A DNA stretch of 64,000 nucleotides from JBBEBE01 sp040882505 (GTDB lineage: Bacteria; Bacteroidota; Rhodothermia; Balneolales; Balneolaceae), in assembly GCA_040882505.1 (NCBI GenBank), contig JBBEBE010000012.1, positions 1 to 64,000 of the forward strand, read 5' to 3'. A program made the translations under genes and the position numbers. How positions within the stretch are numbered: the stretch's first letter is position 1; each line of letters opens with the position of its first letter. The notes under the pieces are model-generated. The model did not search any database. It was not told the DNA's origin and saw only the letters and a program-made list of their open reading frames with translations. Positions 1 to 7,834 of the stretch are shown here, in pieces.

Positions 1-55
1 ACCTGCGACCCTTCGCTCCCAAAGCGAATGCGCTACCGGACTGCGCCACTCCCCG
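1..55 (-). tRNA. tRNA-Pro (TGG), 3' part cut by window edge
   Basis: Read on the minus strand the sequence begins with the 5' acceptor arm CGGGGAGTGG, continues with a D-arm (GCGCAGTCCGGTAGCGC), and has a five-pair anticodon stem TTCGC/GCGAA closing a seven-base loop TTTGGGA, whose middle triplet is TGG, reading proline codons CCA/CCG. The TpsiC arm and 3' acceptor strand lie beyond base 1 of the window. The 5' end at 55 follows from the CGGGG acceptor start typical of bacterial tRNA-Pro. Confidence 0.93.
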
Positions 56-164
56 TCATGCTGTTCCATCCAAACCATCGTTGGTTTGAAAGAACGCAAA
101 TATAAAAGGATTCATGCCGTAAATCAACGAGACGAATCACAAAAGTTAAGCTTGATTCTACATT

Positions 165-1115
165 CTATGGTTCGCCTCGAATCCATTCCTGCAATACTCC
201 CGTGCCGTAACTGACAAGCTGGAGAGTCGATGTGACAATGGCAAACAGAGAGACAGGCAGGGATTCTTTTCTCCATCCTGCGTGGAGAAAAAGGCATACA
301 GCCCAAACGAAATAGGGTCCCAGGGGCCATAGTGACTTAAACGGAAAGACGCTTATCAGGGCCGTCAAGAGATAAAACAGAAATAGAGTGGGGAGCAGAT
401 GGATCCATCGGAACGAATCCGGGTGTTTTCGTTTGATCGACACACGTGCACGTCCGAAAAAGTGGAGCTGTCTCACAAAACGACCAAGTGTGTCTCTTCG
501 CCTGTGATAGACCCAGGCATCGCTCAGTAGACGAATGCGGTATCCGGCTTCCCGAATTCGAATGGATAGATCGAGATCTTCACCTTTTCGGGTCCGCTCA
601 TATCCTCCAGTTGCTCGATAGACAGTTCGATGGATACCCATGTTGAAGCTTCTCGGGTGCCACGTGTCGGCCATCCGTATATCTCCGCGAATACCTCCCG
701 TTGTCAGAGGAGAGGTCATGGAGTAGTTGATGGCTCTTTGTAGACGTGTAAATGAAGAGTGAGCCCGATCCGGTCCCCCCCAAGCGTCAAATGGTTCGAC
801 CCGAAGGGCCTGTTTGACGGTTTCAAAATAGTGTGGTGGAATCAGACAGTCCGAGTCAAATACGACCAGGTATTCACCCAGTGCACGTTCAAATCCATAA
901 TTTCGACTGAATCCCTGTCCGCTGTTTGGTTTTTCGAAGTAGCGGATTTCCAGGCGATCCTGGTATCGATGGACGATCTCTTGACAGCGATTCACGGACC
1001 CGTCTTCAATGACAAGTACTTCAAAATCGGTGCAGGTCTGCTTGGTCAGACTCTCCAAAAGTTCGTCAATCTCTTTCGGGCGGTTGAATACGGGAACAAT
1101 GATGGAAAAAAGCAT
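165..1115 (-). CDS. Family 2 glycosyltransferase, membrane-attached
   Basis: A GT-A fold family 2 glycosyltransferase of 316 residues, expected to move a sugar from a nucleotide-sugar donor to a glycan or lipid acceptor at the inner face of the membrane. The N-terminal SIIVPVFNRP strand-loop, a DSD motif near residue 88 in the usual DxD position, and a GEDLDLS acidic motif near residue 178 followed by a HRRR stretch are the family's donor and base motifs. The last 80 residues hold two or three hydrophobic segments, so the protein is probably anchored at its C-terminus. It stands alone, between a tRNA gene and a divergent secreted-protein gene, so acceptor and pathway cannot be named. I see no clear Shine-Dalgarno before the ATG. 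Confidence 0.88.
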   Translation of the reverse strand: MLFSIIVPVFNRPKEIDELLESLTKQTCTDFEVLVIEDGSVNRCQEIVHRYQDRLEIRYFEKPNSGQGFSRNYGFERALGEYLVVFDSDCLIPPHYFETVKQALRVEPFDAWGGPDRAHSSFTRLQRAINYSMTSPLTTGGIRGDIRMADTWHPRSFNMGIHRTVYRATGGYERTRKGEDLDLSIRIREAGYRIRLLSDAWVYHRRRDTLGRFVRQLHFFGRARVSIKRKHPDSFRWIHLLPTLFLFYLLTALISVFPFKSLWPLGPYFVWAVCLFLHAGWRKESLPVSLFAIVTSTLQLVSYGTGVLQEWIRGEP

Positions 1116-1271
1116 CTATCAAGGGTGTAGAGGTTTGCCCAAATCTTTGGACGAATTTCGACCAAAGATAGGAGATTCCAAAGGGAGGCCTCAATCCTCT
1201 TTTTCTTTTTCAAGATCAATCTCCGTATGCTTGGGCACTCAAAATGGATGTAAATCGGGAATAGAGGACAG

Positions 1272-2411
1272 ATGATGATTCGATATACGGGTTGGATGGC
1301 TCTGATCTGCTTGATGGCAGGTGGATGGAATATGGACATCGTGCAGGCACAACAGATAGACGTTACTTCGCTTCAGAACGGATCTGGGGAATGGGTCGGG
1401 GATACCCGGTTGCAACGTAGCGGAGATATGATACGTGTCGAATCACCAAGAGGTGAAGAGGTGCTTGCGACGGTAGCAGACCTTTCCATATCACCCAATC
1501 GACAGTTTTGGGGAGTGATCCAGAGGGGACATTCGGTTCGTGTCCGTTTGTTCGATCAGGACGGGAGTCCACTACTGGATCATGAGCTCGATTTTGTGGA
1601 TGGAGCAGATGAAACTTTGGCGCTCTACCTTCTGGACAACGGGACGTATGTTGTGCGTGACAATGTGGCCAATTTTACCCGTCACGATCTGGACGGTTCA
1701 ATCGGAGTACGTCATTCGAACTTTTCAGGAGCGACCGGAGGAGAAAGGCCTTCATATCTGGTCAGTGACCGATTCGGGCTCACGTCTCTCTATGTTGTTC
1801 CCGATATTCAGTACGGGGAGAACCGTGGATCCATGGTGAGACTTCTGAAAGGGTATGGCGAGGCGTCGGAGACCATCCATGAGAGTCGGGATCGAACGCT
1901 TTTGCATGTTGGTCTCTCGCCGGACGGACGTCAGGTGTTGATGATTCAGGAGATGCCCGGTATGGATGAACGAATTGTAGAGCTGGTGGATCGATTCGGT
2001 AATCTGATTCAGACAATCGAGAGTGAAGAGCCGTGGATAGGTGGGGCCGTAGACGAATCCGGAAACGTGATCACACTATTTACAACATCACGTGTGCAGA
2101 GCTTTCGGGTCGGGGATGCAGAGAGACTGGGCAGCAGCACAGTTCGGGGAGAAGAGGTGTTCTATGGTGGGTATTGCTCGTCTCGCGAAGAGATGGTGAT
2201 TTTGACAGGGAGTGTAGACGAGTCGTCGGCAAGGATCACCGGTGCCGAAATTCAAGTCGTAAGCCTGCGTGCCCGATCTCTGGTTCGTGAACCCGTACCG
2301 GGTGGTACATTGACATGGAACGGCTCAACTGGTGTGAACCTGAATTGTGGGGAGACACGTCACGAGATCAACGGCGTGGGTCGAACGATTCGCGTCCAAC
2401 CCACTTTTTAA
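1272..2411 (+). CDS. Secreted protein of unknown function, probable beta-propeller
   Basis: I do not recognise a named family. The 379-residue product starts with a charged MMIRY segment, a hydrophobic core and an AQA-type cleavage site near residue 26, so it is exported. The mature part is rich in short beta-strand patterns with repeated G-D turns (for example LYLLDNGTYVVRD and LLHVGLSPDGRQVLMI), the look of a WD40/TolB-like propeller that reads out values along strands. There is one Cys pair in the second half. The start ATG at 1272 (or the adjacent ATG at 1275) has an AGAGGA ribosome site a few bases upstream. It converges with clpC with only 34 bp between the stops. Propeller fold is inference from pattern. 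Confidence 0.75.
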   Translation: MMIRYTGWMALICLMAGGWNMDIVQAQQIDVTSLQNGSGEWVGDTRLQRSGDMIRVESPRGEEVLATVADLSISPNRQFWGVIQRGHSVRVRLFDQDGSPLLDHELDFVDGADETLALYLLDNGTYVVRDNVANFTRHDLDGSIGVRHSNFSGATGGERPSYLVSDRFGLTSLYVVPDIQYGENRGSMVRLLKGYGEASETIHESRDRTLLHVGLSPDGRQVLMIQEMPGMDERIVELVDRFGNLIQTIESEEPWIGGAVDESGNVITLFTTSRVQSFRVGDAERLGSSTVRGEEVFYGGYCSSREEMVILTGSVDESSARITGAEIQVVSLRARSLVREPVPGGTLTWNGSTGVNLNCGETRHEINGVGRTIRVQPTF

Positions 2412-2445
2412 TCCCGTCTTTTCCATTCGTGCCCGGTCGAGAGGT

Positions 2446-5028
2446 TCAGGCTTGAGCTTCCTCTTCCGACTTTGAGTTCTCATCGTCTGATGAGTCGGCG
2501 GGTCGGTTCTCCGTTACCTGACTATCATCCCAGTCGAACGCCAGCCCATCTCTTGAGGGATTCATTTTTATCTTGATGGTAGAACCAGCCGGCCACCGAC
2601 TTTCCAGGAGCTCCTCTGCAAGTGGATCCTCGACATACTTTTGGATGGCACGCCTCAACGGGCGAGCACCAAACTTCTGATCGAATCCTTTTTCGGCGAT
2701 GAACTCCCGAGCGGCTTTGGTTATGTCCAGTTCGTAACCCAGCTCGTGGATTCGTTTGAAAAGATCCTTCGCGAGAATGTCGATAATCAGAAGGATATCT
2801 GACTTTTCAAGTGGTCGGAAGGTGATGACATCATCGATACGATTCAGGAATTCAGGATTGAATACCTTTTTCAGAGCATCCTGGATGGTGGATTTCATTC
2901 GTGCATAGTCGAAGGACCCGTCCGCAGCATCAAATCCGATCCCTTTGCCCATGTTTCGGATGTCACGGGCACCGATGTTGGATGTCATGATGATGATGGT
3001 GTTTCGGAAATCTACCTTTCGTCCGAGGCTGTCCGTCAGTATTCCGTCATCCAGCACTTGAAGCAGGATATTGAAGACATCCGGGTGTGCCTTTTCGATT
3101 TCGTCGAGAAGAACGACACTGTAGGGTTTGCGTCGTACTTTTTCGGTCAGAACGCCCCCTTCTTCATAACCGACATAGCCGGGAGGTGCTCCGACAAGTC
3201 TGGAGACACTGAACTTCTCCATGTATTCACTCATGTCGATGCGTACAATGGCGTCATCCTTGTCGAAAAGATACTTGGCCAGTACATTAGCCATTTCGGT
3301 CTTTCCGACTCCTGTGGGTCCGAGAAAGATAAATGATCCGATGGGACGCGAGGGATCCTTGAGACCCGCACGGGTTCGCTGAATCGCTTTTGTCAGTTTG
3401 ACAATCGCCTCGTCCTGGCCAATGATCTTTTTCCCCAATTCGCTCTTCATGGCGAGGAGCTTCTTGCCTTCACTCTGTGTAATGCGAGTGACAGGGACTC
3501 CACTCATCATGGCAACGACTTCAGCAACATCCTCTTCCCCGACGTTGTAGATGATCGTCTCGGAACTTTGTTCCCATCGTTCTTGTGCTTCTTCGAGATC
3601 ACGAGTCAGTCGTTTCTCGCGATCACGCAGGCGGGCTGCTTCTTCGAAACGCTGTTTTTTGACCATTTCGTTCTTTTCGAACCCGGTCTTCTCGATCTCC
3701 TCTTCAAAGTCCAGAATTTCCTTGGGGACAACAATGTTGGAGAGGTGAACCCGGGCTCCCACTTCGTCAAGTGCATCAATGGCCTTGTCTGGCAGAAAAT
3801 GATCCGTAACGTAGCGGTCCGTAAGTTTTACACACGCCTCAATCGCCTCCTCTGAATATTGAACGCTGTGGTGCTTCTCGTACTTCCCCCGTACTTGCTT
3901 CAATATTTCGATGGTCTCATCGATGGTTGTCGGATCTACCATGATCTTCTGAAACCGACGTTCGAGGGCTCCGTCTTTCTCAATGTGTTGGCGATATTCG
4001 TTGAGTGTGGTCGCACCGATTGCCTGAATATCTCCACGGGCAAGAGCCGGTTTCAACATATTGGAGGCATCGAGAGAACCACTTGCGCCACCGGCACCTA
4101 CAATGGTATGTAGTTCATCAATGAACAAGATGACATCATCGGTCTTCTCCAGTTCACTCATGACGGCTTTCATGCGCTCTTCAAACTGGCCACGATACTT
4201 TGTGCCTGCAACGAGTGCGGCCAGGTCTAGTGCGATGACGCGCTTGTCATAGAGTACTCTCGATACTTTTCTCTCTACAATTCGTGTAGCCAAGCCTTCG
4301 GCGATCGCTGTTTTCCCTACTCCGGGTTCACCGATGAGTACGGGATTATTCTTTTTGCGGCGACTGAGCACTTGGGCAACTCGTTCAATCTCTTTTTCTC
4401 GTCCAATAATCGGATCCAGACGCCCCTCAATGGCCATCTGAGAGAGATCTCTTCCGAAGTTGTCCAAAACCGGAGTTTTCGATTTCTCCCCTTTCTTTTC
4501 GCGGCTTGTACTGCCTTGAGACGGGTTCTTTGAGGAAGAAGAGAGACTGGAGGCTTCGGGTGCATCCGGTTCATCCCGACTCTCACGACTTTTTCCGGAA
4601 ATGATCAGATCCAGCTCTTCACGAACAGAATCATACGATACATTGAACTGTTGAAGGATCTGGGCTGCAATATTCTCTTCATCCCGAAGCAGGGAGAGAA
4701 GAAGATGTTCCGTACCAATGGTGTCACTTTTATAAAGTTTGGCCTCCAGATAGGTGATGCGGAGAACCTTTTCGGCCTGCTTGGTCAACGGAATATTCCC
4801 TACCGTAACCGAACCGCCGGTTCCACGAACGGTATCTTCGACTGTTTTCTTCAACTTGTATAGATCACAGTCCAGATTCTTGAGAATCCGTACCGCTACA
4901 CCATCACCCAGTCGAATGATGCCGAGAATAAGGTGCTCGGTTCCAATGTAGTCATGCCCAAGCCGGAGAGCTTCTTCCCGGCTGAATTGGATGACGTCAC
5001 GTACTTTACTCGAAAAATTACCCTCCAT
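2446..5028 (-). CDS. clpC: ClpC-type AAA+ unfoldase (Clp ATPase)
   Basis: An 860-residue Hsp100 unfoldase that feeds proteins to ClpP. It has the two N-terminal Clp-N repeats (starting FSREEALRLGHDYIG), a first AAA+ module with Walker A GEPGVGKT, a middle region with a UVR motif (KKQRFEEAARLRDREKRL) that marks ClpC rather than ClpA or ClpB, a second AAA+ module with Walker A GPTGVGKT and Walker B VVLLDEIEKAHP, and the D2-small domain ending in an acidic Ser/Glu tail. I place the start at the ATG at 5028, giving MEGNFSSKV, where ClpC proteins normally begin; it has AGGTG about 8 nt upstream. An in-frame extension to 5142 looks non-native. No mcsA/mcsB or ctsR genes lie beside it. Confidence 0.96.
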   Translation of the reverse strand: MEGNFSSKVRDVIQFSREEALRLGHDYIGTEHLILGIIRLGDGVAVRILKNLDCDLYKLKKTVEDTVRGTGGSVTVGNIPLTKQAEKVLRITYLEAKLYKSDTIGTEHLLLSLLRDEENIAAQILQQFNVSYDSVREELDLIISGKSRESRDEPDAPEASSLSSSSKNPSQGSTSREKKGEKSKTPVLDNFGRDLSQMAIEGRLDPIIGREKEIERVAQVLSRRKKNNPVLIGEPGVGKTAIAEGLATRIVERKVSRVLYDKRVIALDLAALVAGTKYRGQFEERMKAVMSELEKTDDVILFIDELHTIVGAGGASGSLDASNMLKPALARGDIQAIGATTLNEYRQHIEKDGALERRFQKIMVDPTTIDETIEILKQVRGKYEKHHSVQYSEEAIEACVKLTDRYVTDHFLPDKAIDALDEVGARVHLSNIVVPKEILDFEEEIEKTGFEKNEMVKKQRFEEAARLRDREKRLTRDLEEAQERWEQSSETIIYNVGEEDVAEVVAMMSGVPVTRITQSEGKKLLAMKSELGKKIIGQDEAIVKLTKAIQRTRAGLKDPSRPIGSFIFLGPTGVGKTEMANVLAKYLFDKDDAIVRIDMSEYMEKFSVSRLVGAPPGYVGYEEGGVLTEKVRRKPYSVVLLDEIEKAHPDVFNILLQVLDDGILTDSLGRKVDFRNTIIIMTSNIGARDIRNMGKGIGFDAADGSFDYARMKSTIQDALKKVFNPEFLNRIDDVITFRPLEKSDILLIIDILAKDLFKRIHELGYELDITKAAREFIAEKGFDQKFGARPLRRAIQKYVEDPLAEELLESRWPAGSTIKIKMNPSRDGLAFDWDDSQVTENRPADSSDDENSKSEEEAQA

Positions 5029-5135
5029 TGAACACCTGCAGCTTTTGAATCGATGAATGGGTCTGTGGACAGCTGTAACGAGCCTGCAACGGCTTTCGTT
5101 CACCGCTAAAATCAAGGTAGTGTTGGGATCCTGTA

Positions 5136-5171
5136 AAAGCAAACAAACGGCGGCTCAATCAAGAACCGTCG
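5136..5171 (-). terminator. Probable rho-independent terminator after gpmI
   Basis: On the minus strand CGACGGTTC and GAGCCGCCG can pair around a TTGATT loop with one mismatch and one G-T pair, followed by the T-rich run TTTGTTTTGC. It lies 30-65 bp past the gpmI stop and before the clpC start, so it would separate the two minus-strand genes. The T run is interrupted, so this is moderate evidence. Confidence 0.5.
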
Positions 5172-5202
5172 ACCACCGAAAAAAGAGGTAAAATAGTCGA
5201 GT

Positions 5203-6729
5203 TTATGAAGAATAGAGAGGGTTCCCAGTCATCTCGTCGGGTTGTGGAAGACCCATTATTTTGAGAAGAGTCGGGGCAACATCTGCCAGGGTTCCGTCAT
5301 GCATGGTGACATTCGTAATGCCGTCCAGAATCGCCGGTACCGGAGCTGTCGTGTGGGCGGTGTGCGCAGTGCCGTCGGGCTGGATCAAACGATCGGCATT
5401 TCCGTGGTCAGAGATGATCAACGTTTTGTATCCATGCTTGCGAGCTGTCTCCAGGATTCTGGAGAGTTCGTGATCGACGGTTTCAACAGCCTTGATGGCT
5501 GCATCGAGATCACCGGTGTGACCGACCATGTCGGGATTCGCATAATTGACAATCGCCAGACTGTATATCTCGCGAGCGAGAGCCTCGGCAAGCTTGTCAG
5601 TCACTTCGGATGCACTCATCTCGGGTTGTAGATCATAGGTAGCCACTTTCGGGCTGGGAATGAGAATGCGATCTTCATTCGGATTGGGAGTCTCGTCACC
5701 ACCATTGAAAAAGTATGTGACATGCGGGTACTTCTCGGTTTCTGCAATTCGCAACTGGCGAAGATCCTTTGAGGCGACCCACTGTCCGAGTGTATGGACC
5801 AGCTCGGCAGGAGGGTAGGCCACATGAACTCGAGTAGAGAACGTTTCGTCGTACGAGGTAAATGTGGTGATCTGTAGATCAAGATCATCGTCGGCAAATG
5901 GAACCTCGTCGATGGAAAGTAGTGCCTTTATGATCTGACGCGCTCGATCGGCCCGAATGTTGAAAAAGATCAGGCTGTCGCCCGGCTCAATGCGAAGTTC
6001 ATTCTCGGTGTCAAAAAGATGCGGCTTGATGAATTCATCGGTAATTCCGTCTTCGTAGGAGGATCTGAAAGCCGAATCCGGATTGTCGGATCTTGTCCCC
6101 TTTCCGTGAACCAGAAGATCGTAGGCCAATTCGGTTCGTTCCCAACGGTGATCCCGATCCATGGCATAGTATCGACCGATGATCGAGGCAAGTGACCCTG
6201 TTCCGTGACGTTGGGCGAATTCAAGAAAGGATTTGTAGTAGTCGATGCCACCGTGAGGAGAGGTGTCTCGCCCATCGGTGAATGCATGGACGGCGACATG
6301 ATTCAGATCATATCCGGAAGCCATCTCAAGCAGCGCATCGAGATGATTCAAATGGCTGTGTACACCACCGTCCGAGAAAAGTCCCAACAGGTGGACCTTT
6401 CCACGCTTTTCGCCTCGTTTGAAAGCGGCTTGAAGAGCTTCGTTCTCGAAAAATGATCGATCCCGTATCGATTTGTTGATCCTCGACAGTTCCTGCCAGA
6501 CAATCCGCCCTGCGCCAATATTGAGGTGGCCAACTTCGGAGTTACCGAATTGACCTTCAGGCAGACCCACGTCCTCTCCGCTTGCCGTGAGTCGGCTGTT
6601 GGGCTGTGACGCCAGGAGTCGGTCCAGGCAGGGGGTATGGGCTCTGGAAACTGCATTTCCTTCGGAATCTTCGGCAAGACCCAGGCCGTCGAGTATCACA
6701 AGTAATGCTTTATCGGAGCTCACATCCAT
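5203..6729 (-). CDS. gpmI: 2,3-bisphosphoglycerate-independent phosphoglycerate mutase
   Basis: Interconverts 3- and 2-phosphoglycerate in glycolysis and gluconeogenesis through a phosphoserine intermediate and two manganese ions. The 508-residue length is standard. Visible family marks are the N-terminal LVILDGLG metal loop, the nucleophile serine in GNSEVGHLNIGAGR, HAFTDGRDT, GRYYAMDRDHRWER, the C-terminal NYANPDMVGHTG and the metal site ISDHGNAD. It begins 10 bp after the rpsT stop on the same strand, so the two are probably co-transcribed from the rpsT promoter. I find no cofactor-dependent mutase in the window. Confidence 0.97.
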   Translation of the reverse strand: MDVSSDKALLVILDGLGLAEDSEGNAVSRAHTPCLDRLLASQPNSRLTASGEDVGLPEGQFGNSEVGHLNIGAGRIVWQELSRINKSIRDRSFFENEALQAAFKRGEKRGKVHLLGLFSDGGVHSHLNHLDALLEMASGYDLNHVAVHAFTDGRDTSPHGGIDYYKSFLEFAQRHGTGSLASIIGRYYAMDRDHRWERTELAYDLLVHGKGTRSDNPDSAFRSSYEDGITDEFIKPHLFDTENELRIEPGDSLIFFNIRADRARQIIKALLSIDEVPFADDDLDLQITTFTSYDETFSTRVHVAYPPAELVHTLGQWVASKDLRQLRIAETEKYPHVTYFFNGGDETPNPNEDRILIPSPKVATYDLQPEMSASEVTDKLAEALAREIYSLAIVNYANPDMVGHTGDLDAAIKAVETVDHELSRILETARKHGYKTLIISDHGNADRLIQPDGTAHTAHTTAPVPAILDGITNVTMHDGTLADVAPTLLKIMGLPQPDEMTGNPLYSS

Positions 6730-6739
6730 CAGGATTGAA

Positions 6740-6991
6740 TCAGAGGCTGTTCACGTGCTTCGTTAATTGAGCCTTCTTTCGGGAGGCCATTTTTTTGGTA
6801 ACGATCCCCTTGACACTCATTCTGTCCAGATTAGAGACCGTCTCTTTGAGAAGAGACTCTGCTTTCTCTTTGTCCTGTTCGGCCAGGACATTCTTGATCA
6901 TGGTTCGTGTCCGGCTGCGCTTTTCACGATTGACTTGACGCCGTTTGGCATTCTGGCGCATCCGTTTGATGGCGGATTTGTGTTGTGGCAT
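6740..6991 (-). CDS. rpsT: 30S ribosomal protein S20
   Basis: An 83-residue basic protein binding the 5' domain of 16S rRNA. The start MPQHKSAIKRMRQNAKRRQ and the closing alanine/lysine-rich helix (KGIVTKKMASRKKAQL) are diagnostic for S20. The ATG at 6991 lies only 17 nt downstream of the -10 box of a strong promoter, giving a predicted leader of about ten bases with no Shine-Dalgarno. gpmI follows 10 bp downstream. Confidence 0.97.
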   Translation of the reverse strand: MPQHKSAIKRMRQNAKRRQVNREKRSRTRTMIKNVLAEQDKEKAESLLKETVSNLDRMSVKGIVTKKMASRKKAQLTKHVNSL

Positions 6992-7008
6992 AATTTGGTT
7001 GAGTCAGA

Positions 7009-7037
7009 TTATTACGCGAAGTTTGTTGAGGCGTCAA
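7009..7037 (-). promoter_or_regulatory. Sigma-70 type promoter for rpsT-gpmI
   Basis: On the minus strand TTGACG (7037-7032) and TAATAA (7014-7009) are separated by exactly 17 bp. Transcription would start about 7 nt further, leaving roughly 10 nt before the rpsT ATG. Confidence 0.72.
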
Positions 7038-7072
7038 ATTTATTGGTTATCGTTTCATTATCCAAGAAAGGA

Positions 7073-7101
7073 TTGATAATTATTTGGATTAAAAGTAATT
7101 T
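7073..7101 (+). promoter_or_regulatory. Sigma-70 type promoter for cmk-rpsA
   Basis: TTGATA (7073-7078) and TAATTT (7096-7101) are separated by 17 bp in an A+T-rich divergent intergenic region. The cmk ATG lies 15 nt after the -10 box, so the predicted leader is about 8 nt and has no ribosome-binding site. Confidence 0.62.
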
Positions 7102-7115
7102 AACCGTTCTGTTAG

Positions 7116-7781
7116 ATGATTGTAGTTATTGATGGTCCTTCGGGGTCCGGGAAAAGTTCAATTGCCAAGGCTGTATCCAATAGGCTCGGCATCCAGTATC
7201 TCGACTCAGGCGCTCTCTATCGTGCTGTAACGTGGATTTGGCTCGAGTCAGGAGAGCATGAAGACAGAATCCTGGATATCCTGGAAAACCGGGAGATTCA
7301 TTTTGACTCAAAGGGAGATCGATTCTCTGTCCGAGTCGATGGAAAAGAGATCTCTCGGGAGATACGGTCGCAACGGATCTCGCACCAAGTCGGAAAAATG
7401 GCGCGACGTCGCGATGTCCGTGACTTTGTAAACAAGCGGATGCGGGATGCGGTTCGAACCGGGTTCTGGATCGCCGATGGTCGTGATCTTGGATCGGTGG
7501 TATTTCCGAAAGCAGAGTTGAAAATATTTATGGATGCGCCGCTCGAATTGCGGGCTGGTCGCAGATACAAGGAACTGGTGGAGTCCGGAGAAGACGTGAC
7601 ACTTGACGAGATCACAGCTTCTCTTCGAGACAGAGATCAGGCCGATCGCGAGAGATCGGAAGATCCTTTGGTGAAACCCGACGATGCAGTCACGATTCAG
7701 AACGAGGGCATCTCGTTTGATGAGCAAGTACTTGAACTGGCTACAATGATTCAAACAAGGATCGACAAACAAAAACAATAA
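7116..7781 (+). CDS. cmk: Cytidylate (CMP/dCMP) kinase
   Basis: Phosphorylates CMP and dCMP with ATP in pyrimidine nucleotide metabolism. The 221-residue protein opens with the P-loop GPSGSGKSS, followed by the CMP-binding LDSGALYRAVTW segment, a GRDLGSVVFP motif near residue 123 that holds the conserved Arg-Asp pair, and the LID region LRDRDQADRERS. It precedes rpsA by about 50 bp, the very common cmk-rpsA order. Start: ATG at 7116, without Shine-Dalgarno and very close to the predicted transcription start. Confidence 0.97.
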   Translation: MIVVIDGPSGSGKSSIAKAVSNRLGIQYLDSGALYRAVTWIWLESGEHEDRILDILENREIHFDSKGDRFSVRVDGKEISREIRSQRISHQVGKMARRRDVRDFVNKRMRDAVRTGFWIADGRDLGSVVFPKAELKIFMDAPLELRAGRRYKELVESGEDVTLDEITASLRDRDQADRERSEDPLVKPDDAVTIQNEGISFDEQVLELATMIQTRIDKQKQ

Positions 7782-7834
7782 CCCTAATCCCACCCTCCAG
7801 AGTGGAGCGTGCGGTACGAGAACAGGAAAAATCA

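Noticed and set aside
1180..1210. Terminator-like GAGG...CCTC followed by T-rich run upstream of the secreted protein gene
   Set aside because: Only four pairs and placed between divergent genes where no plus-strand transcript ends.
5029..5142. N-terminal extension of ClpC
   Set aside because: The added 38 residues do not resemble ClpC, and the ATG at 5028 has the family start and a ribosome site.
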